Below, piece by piece: positions 16,026 through 26,110 of a stretch of 63,027 bases of DNA. Position numbers and translations under genes: made by a program. Source of the stretch: Chloroflexota bacterium (GTDB taxonomy: Bacteria; Chloroflexota; UBA11872; UBA12225); NCBI GenBank assembly GCA_030447525.1, contig JAUJOR010000024.1:1-63027 (forward strand), given 5' to 3'. The notes beneath the pieces are model-generated. The model was given only the letters and a program-made list of their open reading frames with translations, was not told the DNA's origin and did not search any database. Each line of letters starts with the position of its first letter. Position 1 is the stretch's first letter.

Positions 16026-16877
16026 TCAGTACGGGAGCTGCGTGTCCGGGTGCTCCTGGATGTAGTGGGCCAGGTGGACACCCAGGTTCTCCTGGAGCTG
16101 GATGGTCAAGCCCCCGTCCACCACCAGGGCCTGGCCGGTGATGAACGAGGCCTCCTCCGAACACAGGAAGACGACGGCGTTGGCGATGTCCACCGGCCGG
16201 CCGCAGCGCCGCAGGGGATACTGCTGCTCGAAGAAGCGCAGGCCGCCGGGGTTGGCGTCCCACATCCGCTCCTGGATACGCTCGGTGACGATGTGACCGG
16301 GGCAGATGGCGTTCACCCGGATCCCCGCCGGCCCGTACTCGCAGGCCATCTGGCGCGTGACGCCGATCACGGCCGACTTGCCGGCCTCGTAGACGAGGGC
16401 GCCCGGGGCCGTGAGCAGGCCGTGCACTGAGGAGATGTTGACGATGGCCCCCCCGCCGGCCCGGCGCATCAACGGCACGGCATGCTTCGCCGCCAGGAAC
16501 ATGGACTTCACCAGGACATCCATGCCCTCGTCCCAGGCTCCCTCGGAGACCTCCTCCGCCCCCCCGCTGGCCTCCGGGTTCTGGACGCGGTAGGCGTTGT
16601 TGACCAGCACATCCAACCGTCCCCAGCGCCCGGCGGCGTCCTCTACCATGCCCCGGATGTCGTCATGCTTCCCGACGTCTGCCGTCAGGCTCTCCACCGT
16701 CCCGCCGGCCTCGCGGATGCGGGCCACGTTGGCCGCAGCGGCAGCCGCGTCGACGTCGGCGATGAGCACCTTGGCCCCTTCTTCCGCCAGGCGCCGGGCC
16801 GTGGCCCCACCGATCCCTTGCGCCCCACCGGTGACGATGGCCACCCGGTCCTGGAGCCGCTGCCTGCCGTTCGTCAT
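16026..16877 (-). CDS. short-chain dehydrogenase/reductase
   Basis: Classical SDR of 283 residues. TGGAQGIG at 16-23 binds NAD(P), NNAY (family NNAG) follows near 93, and the catalytic set is Ser149/150, Tyr163 and Lys167 (YEAGK). The ending GQALVVDGG is standard. ATG at 16877 is used instead of the longer frame because homology begins just after it. The gene lies 22 bases downstream of the DapA-like gene on the same strand, so the two are probably one transcript; together they would oxidise a sugar or hydroxy acid and cleave or form a keto acid. Substrate unknown. Confidence 0.9.
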   Translation of the reverse strand: MTNGRQRLQDRVAIVTGGAQGIGGATARRLAEEGAKVLIADVDAAAAAANVARIREAGGTVESLTADVGKHDDIRGMVEDAAGRWGRLDVLVNNAYRVQNPEASGGAEEVSEGAWDEGMDVLVKSMFLAAKHAVPLMRRAGGGAIVNISSVHGLLTAPGALVYEAGKSAVIGVTRQMACEYGPAGIRVNAICPGHIVTERIQERMWDANPGGLRFFEQQYPLRRCGRPVDIANAVVFLCSEEASFITGQALVVDGGLTIQLQENLGVHLAHYIQEHPDTQLPY

Positions 16878-16899
16878 GTCAGGTGTCAGCCGGCGGCTC

Positions 16900-17856
16900 T
16901 CAGACGCCGGCCAGGGCGCGGATGCCCAGCGTGGCCAGGAGGTCGGCCACCTCATGCCGCTCCGTCTCAGGCACCTCGCCGATCGGCGGGCGCACCGCAC
17001 GGTCGCAGACTCCCAGCTGCGCCAGGGCCTCCTTCACCACCGGGACGTTGTTGGCGGCGTTACGCCGGGCACGGAGGTCCTCAAAGGGCTTGACCCGGCG
17101 CCACACGGCCATCGCCCTAGGGTAGTCGCCCCCCTGCAGACAGCGCAGCAGCTCGAACGGTGCCCCGGTGTCCACGTTCACCAGGCCAGACGTGAAGCCC
17201 ACGGCACCCCCGGGCCAGAAGAACGGCGCCCAGCCCTCGGCCAGGCCGCAGACCCACGCCAGACGATCCGGCCCCACGGCGGCCGTCACGCTGGCGAACT
17301 GCAACGGGTTGGGCACGGCGTACTTCACGCCGACGACGTTGGGCAGCTCCGCCAGGCGCCCCAGCATGGCGACCGTAACGTTCGGGTCTCGCACGTAGGG
17401 GACGATGCCGAGCTGGGGCAGGGCCGCGGCGATGGCGGCGTGGTACGCCACCCAGCCCTCGGCCGACTGGTAGGGGTGCACTGGCTGGTGCACCATCACC
17501 GCCCCAGCCCCACGGCGCGCGGCCCCCTGCCCCAGGGCAATAGCCGTGGCCACGTCGTGGCCCACCCCCGGCATCACCAGCACCCCTGCGCCCGGGGTCG
17601 CGGCACCCTCCACCGCCTCCAGCGTCACGGCCACGGCGCGATCGCACTCCTCGGCGGTCAGGGCGTAAAACTCCCCTGTGTTCCCGTTGGGCGTGACCAC
17701 CGTCACGCCCCCGCCCACGATCCGCTCGACGACGCGCCGGTAGGCCCCCCAGTCCACCTCGCTGCCCCCCGACGCCATGCCCCCGCCGGGGCTGAACGGC
17801 GTGACCGGGATAGCGGAAATCGTGCTCAGGGCGGCGATCAGGTGCTCGCGATCCAC
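16900..17856 (-). CDS. dihydrodipicolinate synthase / N-acetylneuraminate lyase family protein
   Basis: A class I pyruvate-type aldolase of 318 residues. NGNTGEF (family GTTGE) near 57-63, Tyr154 in IVPYVRDP and the Schiff-base Lys178 in VGVKYAV are in the right order. GTG at 17856 is chosen because GGAGGGAGGAGAAG precedes it; the open frame runs 183 codons further upstream through a repeat array that is not coding. The context of SDR, amidase and glycoside hydrolases argues for a sugar-acid lyase or dehydratase rather than lysine biosynthesis. Confidence 0.88.
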   Translation of the reverse strand: MDREHLIAALSTISAIPVTPFSPGGGMASGGSEVDWGAYRRVVERIVGGGVTVVTPNGNTGEFYALTAEECDRAVAVTLEAVEGAATPGAGVLVMPGVGHDVATAIALGQGAARRGAGAVMVHQPVHPYQSAEGWVAYHAAIAAALPQLGIVPYVRDPNVTVAMLGRLAELPNVVGVKYAVPNPLQFASVTAAVGPDRLAWVCGLAEGWAPFFWPGGAVGFTSGLVNVDTGAPFELLRCLQGGDYPRAMAVWRRVKPFEDLRARRNAANNVPVVKEALAQLGVCDRAVRPPIGEVPETERHEVADLLATLGIRALAGV

Positions 17857-17950
17857 CAGGCTTCTCCTCCCTCCACCCCTCACCCGGCGCGGAGGTCTTC
17901 GGCAGGGGGAAGTATAACCGCCGTCCCGCAACGCGAGGGCCCTGGCCCCC

Positions 17951-18027
17951 TGATCGTTGCCTGCCTGATCGTTGCCCTCCTGCCTGATCGTTGCCCTCCT
18001 GCCTGATCGTTGCCTGCCTGATCGTTG
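17951..18027 (+). repeat. array of five TGATCGTTG repeats
   Basis: TGATCGTTG occurs at 17951, 17966, 17985, 18004 and 18019, with spacings 15-19-19-15, a symmetric A-B-B-A arrangement of two unit types. The last unit is the start of the 79-bp dispersed repeat. The array lies between the amidase stop and the DapA-like start, so it could bind a regulator or simply be replication slippage from the repeat edge. Confidence 0.75.
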
Positions 18028-18095
18028 TATGGAGCGTTCAACACCGGCCCAGAGGCGCCGGCGCCCATCGGTGGAGGGAGCGACGCGGCCGTCAG
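18017..18095 (+). repeat. 79-bp dispersed intergenic repeat, copy 2
   Basis: Aligns gaplessly to the reverse complement of 4073-4151. The conserved end GACGCGGCCGTCAG covers the stop codon (TCA read on the minus strand) of the amidase gene, as copy 1 covers the stop of the metallophosphoesterase gene. The middle contains the palindrome GGCGCCGGCGCC. Confidence 0.7.
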
Positions 18096-19618
18096 GAGGT
18101 CTCCAGCGGGGGGCGGCGGCGATGCCAGTCCGTCTGGGACTGGAACCAGGCGCCGAGCGACAAGAGGGTGCTCTCTGCAAAAGGCCGCCCCACCAGCTGC
18201 AGGGCCAGGGGGAGCCCGGCCGGGGTAAACCCACAGGGGAGACAGAGGGCCGGTAGACCTGCCAGGTTGCCGGCCGGGATAAGGGCCGGGTTGGCCGGCC
18301 GCTGGGGGGGAGATGAGGTAGGGGGGAGGGGGAGAAGGCTCGGCGACGGGGGGCTCTCGAGAGGGGCGTCCACGAGCGGCGCCGGGCCGGGACGCCCCAC
18401 CCCAACCAGGACGTCCACCCCCAGGGGCCGCCCTGCCGGCGCGCCGCGCGCCGGGAGCCGGTCTGCCCCCGCGTCCCCGAAGAGCCGCCGGAAGGCCTCT
18501 TGCACCTGGGCGCGCAGGCGCATGGCGTTCAGGTAGTCGCGCGCTGTGATGGCCAGGCCGGCGCGCAGGCCAGCCTTTTGCCTGGCGTCCACCAGGCTCT
18601 CGAAGGCCTCGCTCTCGATCAGGCCGGCGAAGATCGTCCCCCCTTCGGCGCCGATGATCGTGCCCACGGCGGCGCTGTACGGGAGGTCGGATGGCAGGGC
18701 GGCTTCACGTAGCGGGGTACCCAGCCGGCGGAGGACGTCCAGGGCGGCGCCAAAGGCCGGCCGGGCTTCCGCGGCGGCCAGGTCCTCGAAGTCTGCCGGG
18801 GCGTAGCCGAGTCGCAGGCGGCACAGCTCGTCCAGTGGGAGGGGGCGGTAGCGGAAGGGGCGCCCACCTGTGCTGGGGTCGTGCCGGTCGCGTCCGGCCA
18901 TCGTCTCCAGGATGAGGGCGCAATCCGCCGCCGAGCGGGCCAGGGGGCCCAGCTTGTCCAGTGTCCAGGAGAGGGGCATGGCGCCCCGGCGCGAGACAAG
19001 GCCATAGGTGGGGCGGAGGCCGGTGACCCCGCAGTAGGATGCCGGGGTGAGGATGGAGCCGGAGGTCTCCGACCCGATGGCGTAGGGCACCAGCCCGGCG
19101 GCCACGGCCGCGCCGGACCCGCTGGAGGAGCCCCCCGACCAGTGGTCAGGGTTCCACGGCGTGCGTCCCGGCCCCTGGAGCGATGCGCTCGCGTAGCCGT
19201 ACCCCCCGCCACCGGCGAGCTCGACCATGGCCAGCTTGGCGGCCAGCACCGCCCCGCCCCGCCTCAAGCGCTGCACCACCGCGGCGTCGGCGTCGAGCAC
19301 CTGGTCACGGTACGGCGGGGCCCCCCAGGTAGTGGGGGCACCCCGGGCGGCGAGCAGGTCCTTGGCCCCATAGGGGACGCCATGCAGCGGTCCGCGCACC
19401 CGCCCCTCCCGGCGCTCCCGCTCCGCCCGCTGGGCCTCCGCCAGGGCCCGCTCGGCGGTCAGGCTGGCGACGGCGTTGTACCGTGGCCCGAAGCGCTCCA
19501 GGCGGTGAAGGGCCAGCCGAGTCAGCTCCACCGGAGAGACGCTGCCCCTTGCCAGCAGCTCGCCCAGCTCCGTGACCGTGGCAAACGCCAGGTCGGCGGC
19601 GGGGATCGTCTGGGCCAT
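18092..19618 (-). CDS. amidase signature family enzyme
   Basis: Amidase of the Ser-cisSer-Lys class. Lys86 (GAKD), the Ser-rich GGSSSGSGAAVAAG at 162-175 with the cis-Ser, and the nucleophile Ser188 in SETSGSIL make the triad. It hydrolyses a C-N amide bond; members include GatA, but no gatB/gatC neighbours and the catabolic setting argue against glutamyl-tRNA amidation. ATG at 19618 is five bases past the stop of the upstream gene. A roughly 40-residue Pro/Ser-rich insertion (about 440-480) interrupts the otherwise conserved C-terminal part just before NPALIPAGNLAGLPAL. Substrate unknown. Confidence 0.9.
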   Translation of the reverse strand: MAQTIPAADLAFATVTELGELLARGSVSPVELTRLALHRLERFGPRYNAVASLTAERALAEAQRAERERREGRVRGPLHGVPYGAKDLLAARGAPTTWGAPPYRDQVLDADAAVVQRLRRGGAVLAAKLAMVELAGGGGYGYASASLQGPGRTPWNPDHWSGGSSSGSGAAVAAGLVPYAIGSETSGSILTPASYCGVTGLRPTYGLVSRRGAMPLSWTLDKLGPLARSAADCALILETMAGRDRHDPSTGGRPFRYRPLPLDELCRLRLGYAPADFEDLAAAEARPAFGAALDVLRRLGTPLREAALPSDLPYSAAVGTIIGAEGGTIFAGLIESEAFESLVDARQKAGLRAGLAITARDYLNAMRLRAQVQEAFRRLFGDAGADRLPARGAPAGRPLGVDVLVGVGRPGPAPLVDAPLESPPSPSLLPLPPTSSPPQRPANPALIPAGNLAGLPALCLPCGFTPAGLPLALQLVGRPFAESTLLSLGAWFQSQTDWHRRRPPLETS

Positions 19619-19623
19619 GACCC

Positions 19624-20766
<1,143 letters not shown>

Positions 20767-20932
20767 GCTTGTGTCCCTCCGGCCGCGTGTCCCTCCGGCT
20801 GGTCGCTGGCCGTGGCACGGTCAGGGCCGCAAGGATACGCTGCGGCACGGCAGTGGAGCCGGCCCGTATCCTCCTCTGGCCCCTAATCTAAGGGAGCGCG
20901 GGGCACTGAGGACTTCATTGAGTGAGGACACC

Positions 20933-21838
20933 ATGACCGAGAGCGCGAGCAAACCGGCCGTCGGGTACATCGGGCTGGGACTGATGGGAAAGCCAATGGC
21001 GAGCAACGTCCTGAAGGCGGGGTTCCCGCTGACCGTCTTCAACCGCACGCCGGCCAAGACCAGAGACCTGGCGGCCGCGGGGGCCAGCGTGGCCCCCTCC
21101 ATCGCCGAGCTGGCGGCGGGGGTGGACGTCGTCTGCACCTGCGTCACCGGGCCCGGCGACGTGGAGGCCGTTTACCTGGGAGAAGGGGGCGTCCTGGGGG
21201 CGGCGCGTCCCGGTGCGCTGCTGATCGACATGAGCACGATCGATCCGGGGACGCAGCGGCGGGTGGCCCAGGCGGCGCGGGAGCGGGGCTGTGAGTACCT
21301 CGACGCCCCCGTTTCCGGGGGCGTCGGCGGCGCCCGGGCCGCCACGCTGGCGATCATGTGCGGCGGGGAGGCGTCGACGTTCGAAAGGGCCCGGCCGGTG
21401 CTCGACGCCATGGGCCGGCATGTCTATCACTGCGGCCCCGCCGGCGCCGGCGCCACGGCCAAGCTGATCAACAACCTGATCTCAGCCTCCACGGCGGTGG
21501 CCGTCTGCGAGGGGCTGGTGATCGGCGCCAAGGCCGGCCTCGACCTGGAGCAGCTGCACGATCTCTTGATGAACGCCTCGGCCGGGAGCAAGTCGCTGGC
21601 CAGCTACAAGGACAGCGCCATGCAGGGCAACTTCGAGCCGGGCTTCACCGTCAACAACATGGAAAAGGACGTCACGCTAGCCAATGGCCTGGCCCGTGAC
21701 CTCGGCGTCCGCCTCCTGGCGGGGGCCATCACGCAGCAGGTGCTACGCGAGGCGCAGCTCCGTGGCCTGGGGGAGAAAGGGACGGCCTCCCAGATCATCC
21801 CTATGGAGCAGCTGGCAGGGGTGGAGGTGCGCCTGTGA
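20933..21838 (+). CDS. 3-hydroxyisobutyrate dehydrogenase family (beta-hydroxyacid dehydrogenase)
   Basis: NAD(P)-dependent beta-hydroxyacid dehydrogenase (HIBADH, tartronate semialdehyde reductase, GLYR types). GYIGLGLMGKPMASN is the dinucleotide fold, DAPVSGGVGGA the substrate loop, and GAGATAKLINNLI holds catalytic Lys177 in G-x5-K-x3-N. Length 301 is normal. ATG at 20933 follows GAGGACACC. TAATCT at 20884 could be its -10. It is divergently arranged with the amidase cluster, and could reduce a semialdehyde made by an aldolase nearby; this pairing is inference. Confidence 0.92.
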   Translation: MTESASKPAVGYIGLGLMGKPMASNVLKAGFPLTVFNRTPAKTRDLAAAGASVAPSIAELAAGVDVVCTCVTGPGDVEAVYLGEGGVLGAARPGALLIDMSTIDPGTQRRVAQAARERGCEYLDAPVSGGVGGARAATLAIMCGGEASTFERARPVLDAMGRHVYHCGPAGAGATAKLINNLISASTAVAVCEGLVIGAKAGLDLEQLHDLLMNASAGSKSLASYKDSAMQGNFEPGFTVNNMEKDVTLANGLARDLGVRLLAGAITQQVLREAQLRGLGEKGTASQIIPMEQLAGVEVRL

Positions 21839-21938
21839 GCGCCCGCCGGCAGGCGCCCGGCGGCGGCTGGCCCATGCCGGGCGCTGATCGCCGCCCTGGA
21901 GATGTGGCCCCGGTCTTGAACGCCTGAGGGAGGCCTGG

Positions 21939-23828
21939 TCAACGCCGGCACTCGGGGCGGGTAATGCGGTTGCCGCTCTTGACGAAGTCCGCAGCGCAGG
22001 TGTAGCCGGGGGTGGGGCTGAAGTCCGGGTTGACCAGGCCGAAGCCATACTTCTCGTCCGTCTCCGGCACCACCGTACGGAAGTTGAGGTTCCAGAGGAA
22101 GACGCCGGTGACGTAGGGCGCTTCGGCGTAGATCTGCTCCAAGAGCCGGGCGACGTACTGGCCGCGCGCCGCCTCGCTGTTGTCGCGCCCGTACTCGTAG
22201 CCGGCGATCACCCTGTGGGTCGAGGACCATCCCACCTCGGTGAACCACATGGGCTTGGTGTCGCCGTGACGCAGCTGCACCTCGCGCAGCTGCTGGTAGC
22301 GCCTGACGTAGAAGCTGCCGTGCCCTTTATAGGTGGTGGTCGGCACCGTCTTGTGGTCGATAAAGTCGTCCGGGGGATTGTTGTAGCCGCCGGGGTGAAC
22401 GCCCAGGACGTCGTAGTACTGCTTGATCTCCCCGTTGTTGACACTGTAGAGGAACTCCAGATAGAGCCGATCGTCGATAGCCGTCTTCACCTGCTCGACG
22501 CAGCCCCCTTGCGTGCGCGCCTGGCTGTCCTGCCAGCACTCGCCAAGGCCGGTGGGCGTCAGCGCCGGCAGGACGACGATGATGCTAGGGTCGGCGGCCT
22601 TGACGCCACGGTAGGCGGCCCGCTGTAAGCGGACGAACTCCACCACCCCTTGCGGGGGCGCCGCCGGGGCGTTGGGCCACAGCCGGGCGCTCCCCCACTC
22701 CCAGGCGAGGTTCTGCTCGTTCCAGGGCTCGATGGCCTTGACCTTGCCCCGGTACCGTCCGGCGAGGAACTGGAGAAAGTCCGCCAGAGTCTCCGGCTCC
22801 GCCGGGGAATGGCCACCGGGGGCGGCGTAGAAGTCTGGCGCCCGCACCACGCTCAGGAGGAGACTCACCCCGGCGGCCCCGCCGTCGGCCACGATGGCGT
22901 CCAGCCACTCCAGGCGGTTCTTACGGAAGTACTTGGGGCGTCCGTTGATCGCTTCCTGCAGGCAGTTCCCGGGGTCGCGGGCGCACTCCCCCGCCTGGAT
23001 CTCGTAATCTTCCCACCGGGCCTGCTGCTTGGCCCAGCCGAAGCCGGCCCCTTTAATGGCCGCCAGGGCCTGCGGGCGGGTGGGGGTATGGAATAGCTCC
23101 GCCTGGAAGCCATAGACCAGTGGTGCCGGCCGGGGGGCCGCCGGGGCGCGGGGGGCCGGGGAGTCAGGCCCGGCCGGAGCGGGACGGGGAGTCTCCCCAG
23201 CGGCCCCGGGTACCGGCACGGTGGCGCCGGATGCGGGCGGCCGCCCGGCTTGCGCCGTCGCCTGCGCCCCCTGCGCCTGCGCCGTCGCCTGGGGGGCTAC
23301 CTCGCTCAGGAACTGCCCCGCCTCGGGATAGTCTGGCCAGGCCGCGGTCGCCTGCTGGGCCAGGTCCAGGGCCGGGCCAAGGCGCCCCTGCTGGCGCTCG
23401 GCGGCGGCCGCCCCCAGCAGATCCACGGCGCGGGCCCTGGCCCCCTCCGGCACCCCCGTCCCTGGGGCGCTCCCAGCCGCCCCGTCGGGGGCCGCGGGGG
23501 CCTCCTCTACGGAGTTCGCCCCCGCCGGGGCCCCGCCGACGGGGGCCGCGCTGGCTTCGCGCCCCTCGGCTGCGCCCCCGGCCGCGGGGGCCGGGGAGGC
23601 CACCCCCTCTGCGGGCAGGCGCGACGCCCCCCGCCGCGAGAGGACGAGGGTGGCGCCGAGCGTGGCCAAGACCAGCACCAAGGCGGCGGCGCCGGCCCAC
23701 CACGCCTCGCGGCGCGCGCCCGCCCCCCAGGCGATCAGCACCGGACGACGCCCTCCCGGCGCCGGGACGGGGCGCTCGTCCTCCGGTCGGGCCTGGAGTC
23801 GCGGCATCCTCTGAAATCGACCTGCCAC
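21939..23828 (-). CDS. membrane-anchored glycoside-hydrolase-like protein with TIM-barrel domain
   Basis: Order: a cytosolic basic N-terminus; one hydrophobic segment near residues 42-63; a Pro/Ala/Gly linker; a short helical region (VDLLGAAAAERQQGRLGPALDLAQQATAAWPDYPEAGQFL) resembling one tetratricopeptide repeat; a second linker; then a barrel from about residue 235. EPWNEQN near 370 fits the GH-A acid/base and WFTEVGWSS near 525 the nucleophile. The catalytic part would lie outside the membrane. Relatives are usually annotated GH39-like or as hypothetical. Start GTG 23828 or ATG 23807. It is convergent with the HIBADH-like gene. Confidence 0.75.
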   Translation of the reverse strand: MAGRFQRMPRLQARPEDERPVPAPGGRRPVLIAWGAGARREAWWAGAAALVLVLATLGATLVLSRRGASRLPAEGVASPAPAAGGAAEGREASAAPVGGAPAGANSVEEAPAAPDGAAGSAPGTGVPEGARARAVDLLGAAAAERQQGRLGPALDLAQQATAAWPDYPEAGQFLSEVAPQATAQAQGAQATAQAGRPPASGATVPVPGAAGETPRPAPAGPDSPAPRAPAAPRPAPLVYGFQAELFHTPTRPQALAAIKGAGFGWAKQQARWEDYEIQAGECARDPGNCLQEAINGRPKYFRKNRLEWLDAIVADGGAAGVSLLLSVVRAPDFYAAPGGHSPAEPETLADFLQFLAGRYRGKVKAIEPWNEQNLAWEWGSARLWPNAPAAPPQGVVEFVRLQRAAYRGVKAADPSIIVVLPALTPTGLGECWQDSQARTQGGCVEQVKTAIDDRLYLEFLYSVNNGEIKQYYDVLGVHPGGYNNPPDDFIDHKTVPTTTYKGHGSFYVRRYQQLREVQLRHGDTKPMWFTEVGWSSTHRVIAGYEYGRDNSEAARGQYVARLLEQIYAEAPYVTGVFLWNLNFRTVVPETDEKYGFGLVNPDFSPTPGYTCAADFVKSGNRITRPECRR

Positions 23829-24142
23829 TCTACCCCTTTGCCTCCCCCACGCCCTTGCCCGCCTTCGAGTATGCCTCGCTCATGGCGGCCGCAGCGCTGC
23901 GGGGCATCTCTCTCGGCAGGGCAACGCGCCAGGATGGCTGCAGTTCCCCGGCCCCTCGGGCGCTGGGGCGCTGGGGCGCACCCCCTGGCCGCCCCACCCC
24001 CCGGGTGCCCCACGGCCACCCAGGACTACTCCCAGGCCATCACGCCCCCGGCTATCCTCGGACGAGCGACGTACAGCAGGGTATCCTGCTGGGGCGGCCG
24101 CCCGCGCGGCTCTCAGGCGGCCGTCAGTAGAAGGGGAGTGCA
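23829..24142. other. divergent intergenic region with possible TATCCT -10 (24092)
   Basis: The gap separates two divergent genes. On the plus strand GGTATCCTGC (TATCCT 24092-24097) matches the element before fchA at 39193; a second TATCCT is at 24053. A short repeat of CGCTGGGG sits near 23960-23980. Nothing else is recognised. Confidence 0.35.
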
Positions 24143-24982
24143 ATGGTGAGACTGGCGTTTCTTAGCTCCACCTGCCCGGAGTGGACATTCGAGCAAATGG
24201 TGGACGCGGCCGTCAAACATGGCTACGAAGGGGTCGACCTGCGCGTGGAGTGGGGTCACAACCACGGGCTGGAGCTTGAGTCGACCGCGGATCAGCGCCG
24301 GGACGCGCGGGCGTACGCCGCCGCCCAGGATGTCATGATCAGCTGCCTGGCCATTGGGGCACGCTTCGCCCGGGCAACGGCGGAGGAGCGCGAGGTGGCC
24401 GTCGACCAGGTGCGCCGCTACGCCGAGCTGGCCAGCGACCTGGGCTCCCCCTTCTTACGCGTCTTTGGCGGCAATCTCCCCCCGGGGCAGACTATGGCCG
24501 ACCTGCGCCCGGCGACGGCCGAGGCCCTGGGTCGAGCGGCCGAGGCATCCGCCCCGTTCGGCGTCACCCCTTGCCTGGAGACGCACGACCAGCACAACGA
24601 CCCGGCCGACGTGGCCTGGATCGTAGAGCACGCCGGCAGCGGCAACGTCGGCGTCGTCTGGCACCCCGCCCACCACCTGCGGCTAGGCATCCCCGTGGAC
24701 GACGCCTACGCCCGCTTGCGCCCCTGGGTGCGCCACCTCCATCTCCAAGACTGGCCCAAGGGGGGGCTGGCCGCCGGGGAGCGCGCCGGGTTTCTGCCCA
24801 TTGGGGAGGGCGACGGCCACCTCGCCCGGGTGTTCGAGCTCTTGGAGCGGGACAACTTCGAAGGCTACGCCGCCAACGAGTGGATCATCAAGCGCCATGC
24901 CGAGCTCGACCCCGAGCAGTACCTCCCCCAGGCGGCGCGCCACCTCCACGCCTGGCGCGACGCCGCCCGGCGCGCCGCCTGA
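24143..24982 (+). CDS. sugar phosphate isomerase/epimerase (xylose isomerase-like TIM barrel)
   Basis: 279 residues of the AP-endonuclease-2 / xylose-isomerase-like barrel family. AFLSSTCPEWTFEQMVDAAVKHGYEGVDLR starts the barrel; CLETHDQ near 150, VGVVWHPAHH near 175, HLHLQDW near 200 and NEWIIK near 252 are the metal-binding strands with Glu, Asp/His, His and Glu ligands. It interconverts or dehydrates sugar or cyclitol derivatives. ATG at 24143 follows AGAAGGGGAG. It is placed between glycoside-hydrolase-like and lactonase-like genes, fitting sugar catabolism; no closer substrate can be given. Confidence 0.85.
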   Translation: MVRLAFLSSTCPEWTFEQMVDAAVKHGYEGVDLRVEWGHNHGLELESTADQRRDARAYAAAQDVMISCLAIGARFARATAEEREVAVDQVRRYAELASDLGSPFLRVFGGNLPPGQTMADLRPATAEALGRAAEASAPFGVTPCLETHDQHNDPADVAWIVEHAGSGNVGVVWHPAHHLRLGIPVDDAYARLRPWVRHLHLQDWPKGGLAAGERAGFLPIGEGDGHLARVFELLERDNFEGYAANEWIIKRHAELDPEQYLPQAARHLHAWRDAARRAA

Positions 24983-25087
24983 GCCCCCCTCCCTCTCCCC
25001 CGGGAGGGCGCCGGGGGCAGGCTTGCGTACTTCAGGTGGGGGCACCTCAGGTCACGGCGGGGCGGATGGCCCGAAGAAGCACCCGGG

Positions 25088-26110
25088 CTACGAGCCCGCC
25101 AGGGCGAAGAGGCGCTGCGGGTTGTCCACCGTGATCTGATGGATGGTGGTCTCCGGGACGCCGGCGTCCCGGAGGCGAGGCAGGAAATCTTCCAGCAGGT
25201 AGGCGTAGCGCCGCCGGGGGCGGCCGCGCTCGTCTGCGTTGCCCCCACCGGGGACCCCCGCTCGCCAGCCGACGACGTCCTGGGAGAGGAGCAGCCGGTC
25301 GCCGTGGCCGGCCTCCAGGACGCGCTGGACGAGGGTGACGAAGTCGGCGTCCGGGCGGGCGCCGATGGCGTCGTACTCCACCCAGGCCCCGCGCCGCAGG
25401 GCGCTGAGGTGCAGGGCGAAATCTGGCTCGGCGTGGGCATGCACCTGGACGAAGCGCCCCGGATCGCCCCCCGCCCCTTCCAGGACGTCGAGCTGCTCCT
25501 GGAAGGCGGCCCCGGAGGGGCAGTGGCTGACGATGGCCACCCCGGTCTGCGCCGCCGCGATGACGGCGGCGCGCAAGGCCTTGGCCTCCACCTCTTGCAG
25601 GCCGGCGTCGCTCGCCGCCAGCTTGATCACCCCGGCGGGCACCGGGGTCTCGTTGAGGGCATCCCCGGCCCGCCCCAGCGCCACGTCGGAGAGGAGGCTC
25701 TGACCCAGGTAGCTGTCCCCGGCCACCGGGAGGATGCCGGCGGCGATCTCGAAGGCGAACCACTCCGCCAGGTGCTCCACGGAGCGGGTGTAGGCCCGGC
25801 GGGGCAGGAGGGGCTCCTTGTACAACCCCGTGGCGGCGATCACACTGACGAAGCTGTGCTCAGCGAGGCGCCGCAGGAGCAAGGGGTCGCGCCCGATCCC
25901 CGGGGGCGTCGGCTCGATGAGCAGCGAGGCCCCGGCGGCGCGCGCCGCCGCCAGCAGGGGCAGCTCGGCCCCCTCCACCGCTTCCGGGGCGTCGTACACC
26001 GGGGTGCGCCCGGCCAGGGGGCGCAGGTCGCAGTAGAGGTGCTCGTGGGGGAGCACCACGCCCACGGTGGTGGCCTCCACGTCCCCCAGAACCGTACGCA
26101 GCTTTGGCAT
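25088..26110 (-). CDS. phosphotriesterase family metal-dependent hydrolase
   Basis: Amidohydrolase-superfamily barrel of 340 residues. The H-x-H (PHEHLYCD) near residue 22, GVIKLAAS with the probable carboxylated Lys near 169, His of VSHCPSG, His of VHAHAE and Asp of LLSQDV near 275 give the di-zinc centre. Family members are phosphotriesterases, lactonases and sugar lactonases; with the carbohydrate neighbourhood a lactonase role seems more likely than organophosphate hydrolysis. Convergent with the isomerase gene; the 105 bases between hold a GC-rich CCCTC/GAGGG inverted repeat. Confidence 0.9.
   Translation of the reverse strand: MPKLRTVLGDVEATTVGVVLPHEHLYCDLRPLAGRTPVYDAPEAVEGAELPLLAAARAAGASLLIEPTPPGIGRDPLLLRRLAEHSFVSVIAATGLYKEPLLPRRAYTRSVEHLAEWFAFEIAAGILPVAGDSYLGQSLLSDVALGRAGDALNETPVPAGVIKLAASDAGLQEVEAKALRAAVIAAAQTGVAIVSHCPSGAAFQEQLDVLEGAGGDPGRFVQVHAHAEPDFALHLSALRRGAWVEYDAIGARPDADFVTLVQRVLEAGHGDRLLLSQDVVGWRAGVPGGGNADERGRPRRRYAYLLEDFLPRLRDAGVPETTIHQITVDNPQRLFALAGS

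Noticed and set aside
17951..18027. CRISPR array
   Set aside because: Repeats of 11-15 bp with 4-8 bases between them and no unique spacers of about 30 bp; no cas genes.
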